From: CALCKW01 sp033852095
GTDB taxonomy: Bacteria > Pseudomonadota > Gammaproteobacteria > CALCKW01
Length of the DNA stretch: 64,000 nucleotides
Direction of reading: 5' to 3'
Assembly (NCBI GenBank): GCA_033852095.1
Contig: JAWSVD010000074.1
Location: 62,001-126,000 of the forward strand
This document shows, piece by piece, positions 34,475 through 42,340 of this stretch. The translations under genes were made by a program, and so were the position numbers. The notes beneath the pieces are model-generated. The model saw only the letters and a list, made by a program, of their open reading frames with translations, was not told the DNA's origin and did not search any database. Position 1 is the stretch's first letter. Each line of letters opens with the position of its first letter.

Positions 34475-34704
34475 CCGACTTTCATCCACGTAGATAAGCT
34501 CAAACCACTCTAGCCGCTGCAATACCCAAAGGCGCTTTTATTGACGACCAGACTGCAGAGAAAACGTCGAGTGCCATCACTCGCGGCCAAATCTGCTCGA
34601 CAAGCGCAGCTATGCCCACCCTGTTTGTAGTACTCAAAGACACTAACACGGCAAAGTTTATCGCCGGTCTGCCGCTCACGCTGCATGAACTTTGAGTAAC
34701 GTAC

Positions 34705-35304
34705 ATGCCCATTTCAAAAAATTCCGCGATCGCTATTTGCACCGTTTCGGCAATTTTCTTGTTCGCGGGCGACGGCATGTCAATCCCTCCGGACACGGGT
34801 GCCTTGACCGACAGGGCCGCAAACCGCGCTGCCTTGCCAAAACCCCGCGCGAAGCCGTCTTTGATCATCGGTCAAAAAACCAAGCTGTTCATGGGAAATG
34901 ACGCCTACCTATTTGGCACACGGGCGCCGAGCACCACCGCCGGCATCCAACAACCCAGCTACCGTGTGGGCATGGGCAAAGAGTTCGACCGCAGCGGCGG
35001 CGGCAGCGTATTGGGCGAACTGAGCTTTTCGCCGATCGACACAGCGGCCGAGCAGAGCTCTCGCGCAGCGGCAAGTACACGGCTTTCCGCCGCCTACTTA
35101 CGCCAGATCAACCAGCGCGCCGATATCCGAGCGGCCCTGAGCGCAGACCTAGGCGCCACTAATAACTGGTCCACAGTAGAGCTGCAGCTGTCATTGAAAT
35201 TGAGCGATCAGCTCTCGCTCAAACTCAATCACGACAACGGAAGAGCCAATCACGGCCCAGAACGCGAGCATTCCACCGGTCTGTCCATGCAAAGAAATTT
35301 CTGA
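34705..35304 (+). CDS. Secreted or outer-membrane hypothetical protein
   Basis: A 199-residue protein with an N-terminal hydrophobic segment (about 6-22, NSAIAICTVSAIFLFAG) that may be a signal peptide. The rest has many short alternating segments (LQLSLKLSDQLSLKLNHDN, AYLFGTRAP, YRVGMGKEFD) and ends in RNF, with a terminal aromatic residue as in beta-barrel proteins. No family recognised; a barrel or porin-like role is a guess. It lies directly upstream of the CsrB-like RNA, in the same direction. Confidence 0.6.
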   Translation: MPISKNSAIAICTVSAIFLFAGDGMSIPPDTGALTDRAANRAALPKPRAKPSLIIGQKTKLFMGNDAYLFGTRAPSTTAGIQQPSYRVGMGKEFDRSGGGSVLGELSFSPIDTAAEQSSRAAASTRLSAAYLRQINQRADIRAALSADLGATNNWSTVELQLSLKLSDQLSLKLNHDNGRANHGPEREHSTGLSMQRNF

Positions 35305-35362
35305 TTTATCAGATAGATATGTAATTGTTGCAAAAATAACTTCACTTTCTTTTCACTCATAC

Positions 35363-35390
35363 TTGAATAGTCCTTCAACTAGGCTATATT
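35363..35390 (+). promoter_or_regulatory. Candidate promoter of the CsrB-like RNA
   Basis: TTGAAT (35363-35368) and TATATT (35385-35390) are separated by 16 bases, close to sigma-70 consensus. A predicted start would be around 35397, right at the 5' stem-loop of the RNA. No clear GacA/UvrY-box (TGTAAG-N6-CTTACA) is seen upstream; a partial TGTAAT half is at about 35320. Confidence 0.55.
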
Positions 35391-35396
35391 TATGAG

Positions 35397-35854
35397 CAGT
35401 TGTTCAACAACTGCGATTGATGAAGTGCTCTGGCCAGTGGCAGCGAACAAGACCAAGGATGGATCGGCACACGGATGTGCAAGCTCGCCGCCAATTTCAA
35501 TTGCTGGAGAAAGCTAGACCCGAGAAGATCAAGGACGATCACTGGCACACGGATGTGCATTCTCGACCAGTGTTCTGAAGTACCTGAACACACCGGCAAG
35601 CGCCGAATAGCTCGGCGATTGCGCGAAGGCACAGGGATGTGCCTAAAAACGTTAGCTGTAGGTTTTTGATTTTGAAGTAGACATGTCGACGATTACTTCG
35701 GGGCCGCCGAGCAGATCAGGATGATCTTATTCGGCCCAGCCCTTGACCAGCAGACCATGGATGGACCTTCGCACAAGGACGTGCACTCTCGCCCCACAGT
35801 ACCCCTGAGCACGGTTCAGTTAATCACCACGATTAACTGGCCGTGTTTTTTTTT
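35397..35854 (+). ncRNA. CsrB/RsmZ-type CsrA-sequestering small RNA, about 458 nt
   Basis: No protein ORF explains this stretch; instead it is filled with GGA motifs in hairpin loops, the hallmark of RNAs that titrate CsrA/RsmA. Clear hairpins with GGA in the loop: GCACA-CGGA-TGTGC at 35467-35480, GATC-AAGGAC-GATC at 35527-35540, GCACA-CGGA-TGTGC at 35545-35558, GGCACA-GGGA-TGTGCC at 35628-35643, GATC-AGGAT-GATC at 35714-35726 inside a larger GGGCCG/CGGCCC stem (35701-35737), CCA-TGGA-TGG at 35755-35764, and GCAC-AAGGAC-GTGC at 35771-35784. Other GGAs are at 35457, 35461, 35506 and 35763. A 5' stem-loop lies at 35396-35414. It has a promoter and a strong terminator, and lies between a hypothetical gene and oxyR. 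The CsrA-motif consensus ACARGGAUGU is matched closely. It would control translation of many mRNAs by binding CsrA. Confidence 0.88.
35810..35854 (+). terminator. Rho-independent terminator of the CsrB-like RNA
   Basis: CACGG (35810-35814) plus CAGTTAATC (35817-35825) pair with GATTAACTG (35831-35839) plus CCGTG (35841-35845), followed by nine Ts. On the other strand no T run follows, so it belongs to the plus-strand RNA and not to oxyR. Confidence 0.93.
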
Positions 35855-35876
35855 GCGCTAACGCCGAGCCGCCGCC

Positions 35877-36773
35877 CTACGCCCCGCCCAACTGGCTTGC
35901 AAACAGCTCCGTCAAGACCTCGATGTTGTTTCTCCCTGTGTAGTTAGCACGGCTGATCATGGCGATGCTGCGGTGTGGCCCAGGCGCATCGAGGTGCACC
36001 GCGGCCAACTCAGACGCGTCGGTAATCAGCTGCTCCAGCGCCATTTCAGGCACCAGTGTGGTGCCCATGCGTCCCGCCACCATCTGTATCAATGTATACA
36101 GACTGGTGTGACCTAAGGCCTCATTGCCAGAATGAAGTTTGAGGTGACACGCCGCCAGCGCGTGATCTTTCAGGCAATGCCCGTCTTTCAGCAACAACAA
36201 CTTACGCGCGTCCAGCTCATCCACCGTGACCTGCTCTTTGGCGGCGATGGGGTCAGTGCGATGCGCCACCAGATAAAAATCTTCACGCCAGAATTCACTC
36301 ACATTCAGCCCGTCCAGCGGGTATGGCAAGGCGACAATGGCCGCGTCCAGATCGCCGCGCCGCACCAGGTCCACCAGGCGCGCACTTTGCTCCTCGACAA
36401 TGGAAAGCTGGAAATCCGGGTGCTGTAGCCGCACCGCCGGCAATACTTTTGGCAGCAGATAGGGGCCAATCGTCGGGATCACACCCAGCGCCATGGGATA
36501 ACTCAGGGGGTTCTGGCCCTGCTGTGAAATCTGCAGCAATTCATCCATCTGACCGAGGATCAGCCGCGCTTGCTTCAGCACCCGCTCCCCCATGGGGGTC
36601 ACCAGCACGCGCTTGTTGTCGCGCTCAAAGAGCTGCACATCCAGCTGATGCTCCATTTCAGCGATGGCGCTGCTCAGGGCTGATTGCGACACGGAACAGC
36701 GCTCAGCCGCCCGCTTGAAGTGGCGTTCCTTGTCGACTGCAACCGCGTAATTAAGCTGTTTGAGGGACACCAT
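35877..36773 (-). CDS. oxyR: Hydrogen peroxide-sensing LysR regulator OxyR
   Basis: A 298-residue LysR-type regulator. The N-terminal winged helix (RHFKRAAERCSVSQSALSSAIAEME, about 17-41) is normal. The redox pair Cys200 and Cys209 in GHCLKDHALAACH marks it as OxyR. It lies opposite ahpC, the expected target. ATG at 36773 is preferred over a TTG two codons earlier. Confidence 0.96.
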   Translation of the reverse strand: MVSLKQLNYAVAVDKERHFKRAAERCSVSQSALSSAIAEMEHQLDVQLFERDNKRVLVTPMGERVLKQARLILGQMDELLQISQQGQNPLSYPMALGVIPTIGPYLLPKVLPAVRLQHPDFQLSIVEEQSARLVDLVRRGDLDAAIVALPYPLDGLNVSEFWREDFYLVAHRTDPIAAKEQVTVDELDARKLLLLKDGHCLKDHALAACHLKLHSGNEALGHTSLYTLIQMVAGRMGTTLVPEMALEQLITDASELAAVHLDAPGPHRSIAMISRANYTGRNNIEVLTELFASQLGGA

Positions 36774-36816
36774 AAACAATCACTCTATGTTCTAAAAAAC
36801 CGGATGTACCATGCTA

Positions 36817-36837
36817 GATTATCAACTTGAACTAATC
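36817..36837. promoter_or_regulatory. Candidate OxyR site between oxyR and ahpC
   Basis: The inverted pair GATTA (36817-36821) and TAATC (36833-36837) lies between the divergent genes. OxyR sites are loose, so this is only a candidate. Confidence 0.3.
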
Positions 36838-36904
36838 ATCACAAGCTCTTAGAATCTGCCGCTGTTTGTAGATAAACCTTAAATACACTTGGAGCTCCAC
36901 CCCG

Positions 36905-37468
36905 ATGTCCATGATCAACAAATCGATCCCTGAATTCACTTGCCAGGCATTTCACGACGGTGAATTTAAAACTGTCACGTCTGATGACGTGAAAGCTCAG
37001 TGGTCAATTTTTCTTTTCTACCCAGCGGATTTCACCTTTGTTTGCCCCACCGAACTCGAAGACATGGCCAAGCACTACGAAGAGCTGCAAGGCCTGGGCG
37101 TGGAAGTCTACTCCGTCTCCACCGACACCCACTTCGTGCACAAGGCATGGCATGACGCCTCCGATGCAATCGGCACCATCAACTACCCCATGCTCGCCGA
37201 TCCCACGGGCGCACTCACCCGTGGCTTTGATGTGATGATTGAAGAAGACGGCCTGGCGCTGCGCGGCACCTTCCTCGCCAACCCTGAAGGCATCATCAAA
37301 GTCGCCGAGATCCATGACCTGGGCATCGGCCGATCAGCCAAAGACATGGTGCGCAAAGTGAAGGCAGCGCAGTACGTCGCCACACACGACGGTGAAGTTT
37401 GCCCTGCGGCCTGGGAAGAAGGCGAGAAGACCCTGACCCCAAGCTTGGATCTGGTCGGCAAGATCTAA
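36905..37468 (+). CDS. ahpC: Alkyl hydroperoxide reductase AhpC, peroxiredoxin
   Basis: A 187-residue typical 2-Cys peroxiredoxin that reduces organic hydroperoxides and H2O2. The peroxidatic Cys47 is in ADFTFVCPTE, the resolving Cys166 in GEVCPAAW. Together with AhpF it forms the main peroxide-scavenging pair. OxyR lies divergently upstream. Confidence 0.98.
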   Translation: MSMINKSIPEFTCQAFHDGEFKTVTSDDVKAQWSIFLFYPADFTFVCPTELEDMAKHYEELQGLGVEVYSVSTDTHFVHKAWHDASDAIGTINYPMLADPTGALTRGFDVMIEEDGLALRGTFLANPEGIIKVAEIHDLGIGRSAKDMVRKVKAAQYVATHDGEVCPAAWEEGEKTLTPSLDLVGKI

Positions 37469-37572
37469 ACCCCAAGGCGCGTCATGGGATTGAACTGGTA
37501 GGCTGCTGCGATACAGTGGCGCTGCCAGCATCTCCGATGATGCCGCCGTCAGCACCTGCCTGACACCCGGCT

Positions 37573-37589
37573 GGGGTGGCCGCCACCCC
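37573..37589 (+). terminator. Hairpin between ahpC and ahpF, possible attenuator
   Basis: GGGGTGG and CCACCCC form a 7-bp stem with a 3-base loop, followed 20 bases later by TTTTTT. It may partly stop transcription, giving more ahpC than ahpF mRNA. The distance to the T run makes it an uncertain terminator. Confidence 0.35.
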
Positions 37590-37640
37590 GCCCCCGCACT
37601 GCCCCCCGTTTTTTATTCCTATTCATGACCAGGTGAAGAC

Positions 37641-39197
37641 ATGCTCACGCCAGAAATTCTTGAAGCCGTAAAATCATACGCCGCCAACATGCAGAACCCC
37701 GTGAGTTTCGTGCTGCAAACTGGGGAGCACAGCAAACGCTCAGAGCTGGTCGACTTTCTCAGTGCACTGGCGGCCTGCTCCGACAACATCGGCTTTGAAG
37801 AACGCGACACCGAGGGTGAGCTGCGCAGCGCGATGAGCTTCCGTCTAGAAGTCGCGGGCGAGCCCAACGGCATTGTTTTCTCTGGCATCCCGGGCGGGCA
37901 CGAATTCAACTCACTGATACTCGCGGTATTGCACAGCTCTGGCACTGACAGCAAGCTCGATGAGCCGGTAAAGAACCTGATCAAAGCGGTGCAAGAGCCG
38001 CTGAAATTTGAAGTATTCATCAGTCTGAGCTGCCACAACTGCCCCGACATCGTGCAGTCGCTGAACAAATTCGCCCTGCTCAACCCGGCCATCAGCTGCG
38101 AGATGATCGACGGCGGTCTGTACCCTTCGCTGATAGAGCAGCGCAACATACAAGGCGTGCCGACTGTCTTCTTAAACGGCGAATTATTTGCCAACGGCAA
38201 AATAGACACAGCGCAATTGGTGGGCAAACTGACCGAACGCTACCCAGAACTCACCGAGCAAGCCGCCGCCGCGGAGCTGCTGCCGCTGCAGGATGTCACG
38301 GTGATCGGCGGCGGCCCGGCCGGTGCCGCAGCGGCGATCTACGCCGCGCGCAAGGGCCTGGCTGTCACCCTGATTGCCGACCGCATCGGCGGTCAGGTCA
38401 AGGACACCATGGGCATAGAGAACTTCATCTCCGTGTCCAAGACCACCGGGCCGGAGCTCGCGGCCTCCCTGCAGGCGCACATGGACGACTACGACATCAG
38501 CTTCCGCGAGCACTTCCAGGTGCAGCGCATCGAGAGCGGCGACATCAAGACCCTGCACCTGAGCTCCGGTGAGCAGATCCAAAGCAAGACCGTGATCATC
38601 GCCACGGGCGCAAGATGGCGTGAGCTGGGTGTGCCCGGGGAAAAGGAAAACATCGGCAACGGCGTCGCCTACTGCCCACACTGTGACGGGCCCTTTTTCA
38701 AAGGCAAAGACATCGCAGTTGTCGGTGGCGGCAATTCTGGCATAGAGGCCGCACTCGATCTTGCCGGCATCGTCAAATCGGTCACGGTGTTTGAGTACCT
38801 GCCCGAACTGAAAGCAGACCAAGTGCTGGTGCAGCAAACCGAGAAGCGCGACAACATCCACATCATCAAAAACGTGGCGGTTCAGCAAGTCCTTGCCGAG
38901 AACGGAAGAGTGTCAGGACTGCAATATCAAGACCGCGAATCAGAGGAAATACTGACTATCTCCCTCGCCGGTGTTTTTGTGCAAATCGGTCTGCTGCCGA
39001 ACAGCCAATTCCTCAGCGATGTGGTAAATCTCAGCCCGCACGGCGAGGTGATCATCGATCACCGCGGCCAGACCAGCGAGCCGGGGATTTTTGCCTGCGG
39101 CGACGTGACCACCGTGCCCTACAAGCAGATTGTGATCGCCATGGGCGAAGGCGCCAAGGCATCACTCGCGGCCTTTGACTACCTGCTCAAGCAATAA
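37641..39197 (+). CDS. ahpF: Alkyl hydroperoxide reductase subunit F
   Basis: A 518-residue FAD protein that reduces AhpC with NADH. The N-terminal glutaredoxin-like domain has Cys131-x-x-Cys134 (SCHNCPD). The thioredoxin-reductase-like body has GGGPAGAAAAIYAARKG (FAD), and the catalytic Cys345-x-x-Cys348 (YCPHCDG), then GGGNSGIEAALDLAG (NAD). All AhpF parts are present. Confidence 0.98.
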   Translation: MLTPEILEAVKSYAANMQNPVSFVLQTGEHSKRSELVDFLSALAACSDNIGFEERDTEGELRSAMSFRLEVAGEPNGIVFSGIPGGHEFNSLILAVLHSSGTDSKLDEPVKNLIKAVQEPLKFEVFISLSCHNCPDIVQSLNKFALLNPAISCEMIDGGLYPSLIEQRNIQGVPTVFLNGELFANGKIDTAQLVGKLTERYPELTEQAAAAELLPLQDVTVIGGGPAGAAAAIYAARKGLAVTLIADRIGGQVKDTMGIENFISVSKTTGPELAASLQAHMDDYDISFREHFQVQRIESGDIKTLHLSSGEQIQSKTVIIATGARWRELGVPGEKENIGNGVAYCPHCDGPFFKGKDIAVVGGGNSGIEAALDLAGIVKSVTVFEYLPELKADQVLVQQTEKRDNIHIIKNVAVQQVLAENGRVSGLQYQDRESEEILTISLAGVFVQIGLLPNSQFLSDVVNLSPHGEVIIDHRGQTSEPGIFACGDVTTVPYKQIVIAMGEGAKASLAAFDYLLKQ

Positions 39198-39225
39198 AAA
39201 AACCGCTGACCTCTACGGTCAGCGG
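39196..39225 (-). terminator. Rho-independent terminator of the desaturase gene
   Basis: CCGCTGACC (39203-39211) and GGTCAGCGG (39217-39225) form a 9-bp stem with a 5-base loop. On the minus strand it is followed by seven Ts (plus-strand A tract 39196-39202). It also lies just after ahpF, but there is no T run on that strand. Confidence 0.8.
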
Positions 39226-39254
39226 CCTCTGGCTATCAGCCACCCAAGCTCGGA

Positions 39255-40088
39255 TTAATCGTTGCCTGAGGCGTTCACTTGCGTGACCGTGGGTCCGGGG
39301 CTGATCAAGTCAAAAGTGCTTTTCACGAACAACTCTGGCGGAATCTTGTCTTTGATTTTTTCGTGCAGCGCTGGCAATTTGGACCAGTGCAAGCCCTGAC
39401 GGTAATGGTGCGCGGTGTGGTAACCCAAATTGCCGGTCAGCTTGTTGAACAGCGGATTGACGATGTTGTAGGACGCCTCAAAATGATCATCCGTGTCCAG
39501 CCCCGCGTGGTGGTCGTAGGTGACCCAAGCGGTGAACATCAAACTGACGATCATGGGGATCACGAACAGAAACAGTGCCTGCAGGGGATGGTAGACAATC
39601 AGTGCGAGCAGCAGAGCCGCTGTGATGGAGCTGTACAAGACAAAGGCCTTGAGATGCCGCGCGTGCATGGGCTTAGATTTCCCCACTTGATAGGCACGGT
39701 AATAGGCGGTCAAGGTCACCTCAATTGTGTACTCAAGCGGCCCCATTTTCTTCCCACTCGCATTCTTCCAACGGCTCTCATCGATGCTCTGATCCAAATA
39801 ATGGTAGTGGTGCCCCAAGACATGGTGCAACAGCCACAAATTGGTGGTCTGCCCGGTGTGCAGCGCGTAGACCTGCTCGATGCAGCGATTGAGCGCCGGG
39901 GAGCGAAACGTGGCCAAATGCTGGTGGTGGTGGTTCCAAGCGCCGATGGTCCCCTTGGGGATGATCATCAACAACCAGTAGGCGAGCAAGACCCAAACGC
40001 TTTGCACGGTGAAATACAGATAAAAATCCAGCACCGTGAGCAAAACAATCAACAAGGTGGGGATGCGGTCTTCTTTGTGTTTAAACAC
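39255..40088 (-). CDS. Membrane fatty acid desaturase
   Basis: A 277-residue membrane di-iron enzyme with three histidine boxes: NHHHQH near 54-59, HHVLGHHYH near 90-98 and HTAHH near 232-236. Several hydrophobic stretches (about 12-40, 155-190) mark the membrane helices. It belongs to the acyl-lipid/fatty acid desaturase superfamily, which introduces double bonds; the substrate and position are unknown. About 290 bp of non-coding DNA (40089-40381) lies upstream, with only a small CATCA/TGATG hairpin. Confidence 0.87.
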   Translation of the reverse strand: MFKHKEDRIPTLLIVLLTVLDFYLYFTVQSVWVLLAYWLLMIIPKGTIGAWNHHHQHLATFRSPALNRCIEQVYALHTGQTTNLWLLHHVLGHHYHYLDQSIDESRWKNASGKKMGPLEYTIEVTLTAYYRAYQVGKSKPMHARHLKAFVLYSSITAALLLALIVYHPLQALFLFVIPMIVSLMFTAWVTYDHHAGLDTDDHFEASYNIVNPLFNKLTGNLGYHTAHHYRQGLHWSKLPALHEKIKDKIPPELFVKSTFDLISPGPTVTQVNASGND

Positions 40089-40381
40089 ATTATCTCTTCT
40101 GGTGAATTATGCCGTCAAAACAACGGCTCATCCCTTCCTCAATGGCTGCCCGCGTGTGCGACTCAGAGTTGGTGTTCGCTATGAAGAGCGGGTACGGGAG
40201 CACACCCTTGGGGGCGCTCAGCGAAAATAGTCATCATCGGTGATGCCAGCGCCGCGCCAAAATGGCTACAGCACCAGCAAACCCCAGCAATTGTAGCGGT
40301 TTTGGAGCAAAATCGCTCGATTGAGTAGCATCTCCGATCAACGACACGGCAGCTGCTTGAACAAAACCCGCCTGCCAATTG

Positions 40382-40999
40382 CTAAGCGATCTCTCTCAGC
40401 GCACTGAGTGTCAGCTCGGCATCGTTGTAATCAGTGGGCAAGCGTACAAGCTGCTCTGCTCCTTGCCACAACAAGGTCGGGAAACTGTCGGCCCCCATCG
40501 ACCGCCCTTCAGCCATGTGTTGTTCCAGCGCTGCTCGCATGCTCGCGCTATCAAGCAATGCCGCGAAGGCGGATCCATCCAGTCCAAGACCTTGCGCGAT
40601 CGACAGCAACACTGCCGTGTCGGCCGGGTTGCGGGCCTCGAGATAGTAGGCGTGCTGAATCGCGGCCGTCATGCGGTCACCCGCACCCTGCTCAAGGGTC
40701 TCCGCCGCTATCACCGCGCGGCAAGCGGGCCAAGTGGAGCGTCGCGGCTCACACGCAGTCCAAAAGTCATGGTTGAAGTGCGTGCCCGGCACCTGCTGTT
40801 CAATGCGCCGCCAGGTCTGTTGCAGGAACTGCTGCATGTCCGCCGGCATAGGCGCATCGCTGTCCGGTGCCAGGCCGCCCAGCAGTGTCTGCACCTCTAG
40901 GCCCGCTGGCAACTGCGCGCGGATCTGCGCCCACACAGGGGCAAAAGCCCAACACCAGCTGCACATGGGGTCGTGCACGTATATCAGTCTATTGGTCAT
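40382..40999 (-). CDS. DsbA-family thiol oxidoreductase, FrnE type
   Basis: A 205-residue cytoplasmic-looking thioredoxin-fold protein with the active-site CSWC at about 13-16 (DPMCSWCWAFAPVW) and no signal peptide. Matches the DsbA-FrnE group of 2-hydroxychromene-2-carboxylate-isomerase-like enzymes. A role in thiol chemistry under stress is likely; the substrate is unknown. Confidence 0.85.
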   Translation of the reverse strand: MTNRLIYVHDPMCSWCWAFAPVWAQIRAQLPAGLEVQTLLGGLAPDSDAPMPADMQQFLQQTWRRIEQQVPGTHFNHDFWTACEPRRSTWPACRAVIAAETLEQGAGDRMTAAIQHAYYLEARNPADTAVLLSIAQGLGLDGSAFAALLDSASMRAALEQHMAEGRSMGADSFPTLLWQGAEQLVRLPTDYNDAELTLSALREIA

Positions 41000-41130
41000 T
41001 GAGCCTCGCTCGCCTCAGACGTGCCACCTGCAGTGCGACGTCTGTTAAGGAATTGCCAACAAAAGCTCTGCTGGATTTATCAGCCTCACAACGATGAAAT
41101 CACCGTTGCCATTTTTCTTCTGTATCAAAG

Positions 41131-41151
41131 CTTAGAGTGCCCTGCTCTAAG
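41131..41151 (-). terminator. Hairpin overlapping the end of the deaminase gene
   Basis: CTTAGAG (41131-41137) and CTCTAAG (41145-41151) form a 7-bp stem with the stop codon within it; on the minus strand CTTTGAT follows. A weak terminator candidate. Confidence 0.45.
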
Positions 41152-42178
41152 CCTTGTTCCGCGCGATAGCATCAGCAGTTGCGTCTACCTTGTCCAGCGC
41201 CGCCTGTTTCTCTTTGTCGCTCAAAAAAGAGCTTTTGAAGGAGTTTTTGGCTAGGGTCACGATGTCGTTCTCACTCAGCGCCAAGGCCTGTTGCACGGCG
41301 CGGTAGTTGTCGTTCAGGTAACCGCCAAAATACGAGGGATCATCCGAATTGACACTGACCAGCAGGCCGGCGTCCAGTGCTTTTTTCACCGGGCTGGCGC
41401 TGAGATCGGGAATGCCTTTGAGCCGTAGATTCGACAGCGGGCACATGGTCAGGGGCGTTTGCTCACGCGCCAGACGCGCCGTGAGGGCGGCGTCATCCAG
41501 TGCCCGGTTGCCGTGGTCCACGCGCTGCACTTGCAGATCATCCAGCGCGGCCTGCACGTAAGCAGCCGGCCCCTCCTCGCCCGCGTGCGCCACCGCCACA
41601 AAACCCGCTTTGCGCGCCGCTGCAAAAACCCTGGAAAAATTCTCAGGCGGAAAGCCGCTTTCGGAGGAATCCAAGCCCACCGCAAAAATATGCTCTTTGT
41701 GTTTGCAGGCACATTCTAGTGTGTCGAAAGCTTGCTCTTCGGGCAGGTGGCGGAGAAAACACATGATCAGCTTGGAGGTGATGCCCAGCTCTCGGTGGCC
41801 CTGCTCCAGCGCCGTGGTGATGCCGCCCAACACCGTCTCAAATGATACCCCGCGATCAGTGTGCGCCTGCGGATCAAAAAACATCTCCACGTGGGTCAAA
41901 CCGTCCTGCGCTACCTTCTGCAGGTAGGCAAAAGTCAGGTCGTGAAAGTCCTGCTCGTGCAACAACACCGACATGCCGCTGTAATATAGATTCAGAAAAT
42001 CCTGCAGGCAATCGAATTGGTAGGCAATACGCACCTCTTCAACCGAGGCATAGGGCAATTCGACGTTGTTCCGCTTTGCCAGGTGCAACATCATCTCGGG
42101 CTCCAGCGTGCCCTCGATGTGGAGGTGTAATTCTGCCTTGGGCAGTTGGTCTATCAGTGCGTTTGCGATATCGGTCAT
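41147..42178 (-). CDS. Adenosine/adenine deaminase family protein
   Basis: A 343-residue zinc amidohydrolase. Metal ligands appear in ELHLHIEGTL (near 15-24), in AVAHAGEEGPAAY near 196-208 and in VNSDDPSYFGG near 276-286. The GLDSSESGFPPENF segment and HAGEEGP motif are typical of the adenine deaminase branch (Ade/Add type 6), so adenine to hypoxanthine is more likely than adenosine deamination, but both are possible. Confidence 0.85.
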   Translation of the reverse strand: MTDIANALIDQLPKAELHLHIEGTLEPEMMLHLAKRNNVELPYASVEEVRIAYQFDCLQDFLNLYYSGMSVLLHEQDFHDLTFAYLQKVAQDGLTHVEMFFDPQAHTDRGVSFETVLGGITTALEQGHRELGITSKLIMCFLRHLPEEQAFDTLECACKHKEHIFAVGLDSSESGFPPENFSRVFAAARKAGFVAVAHAGEEGPAAYVQAALDDLQVQRVDHGNRALDDAALTARLAREQTPLTMCPLSNLRLKGIPDLSASPVKKALDAGLLVSVNSDDPSYFGGYLNDNYRAVQQALALSENDIVTLAKNSFKSSFLSDKEKQAALDKVDATADAIARNKA

Positions 42179-42340
42179 GAGGCAGTCCTGTCAATAATGG
42201 CCGTATTGTGAGGCAGAATGCCTCGCAGTTAAACACGCGTTGTAAATCACAGTGGCACCGAAGCGCCGAACAGTGCCAAATGCTGCCCTGTGCGCACCAC
42301 ACGCATGGTATAAAAGCCAAAAGAAACCAAGGCTTGCACC

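Noticed and set aside
35305..35362. GacA/UvrY box upstream of the CsrB-like RNA
   Set aside because: Only a partial TGTAA half is seen; no second half at the right distance, so it is not reported as a site.
39196..39225. Terminator of ahpF
   Set aside because: The T run occurs only on the minus strand, so it serves the desaturase gene; ahpF may share the stem but lacks the T run.
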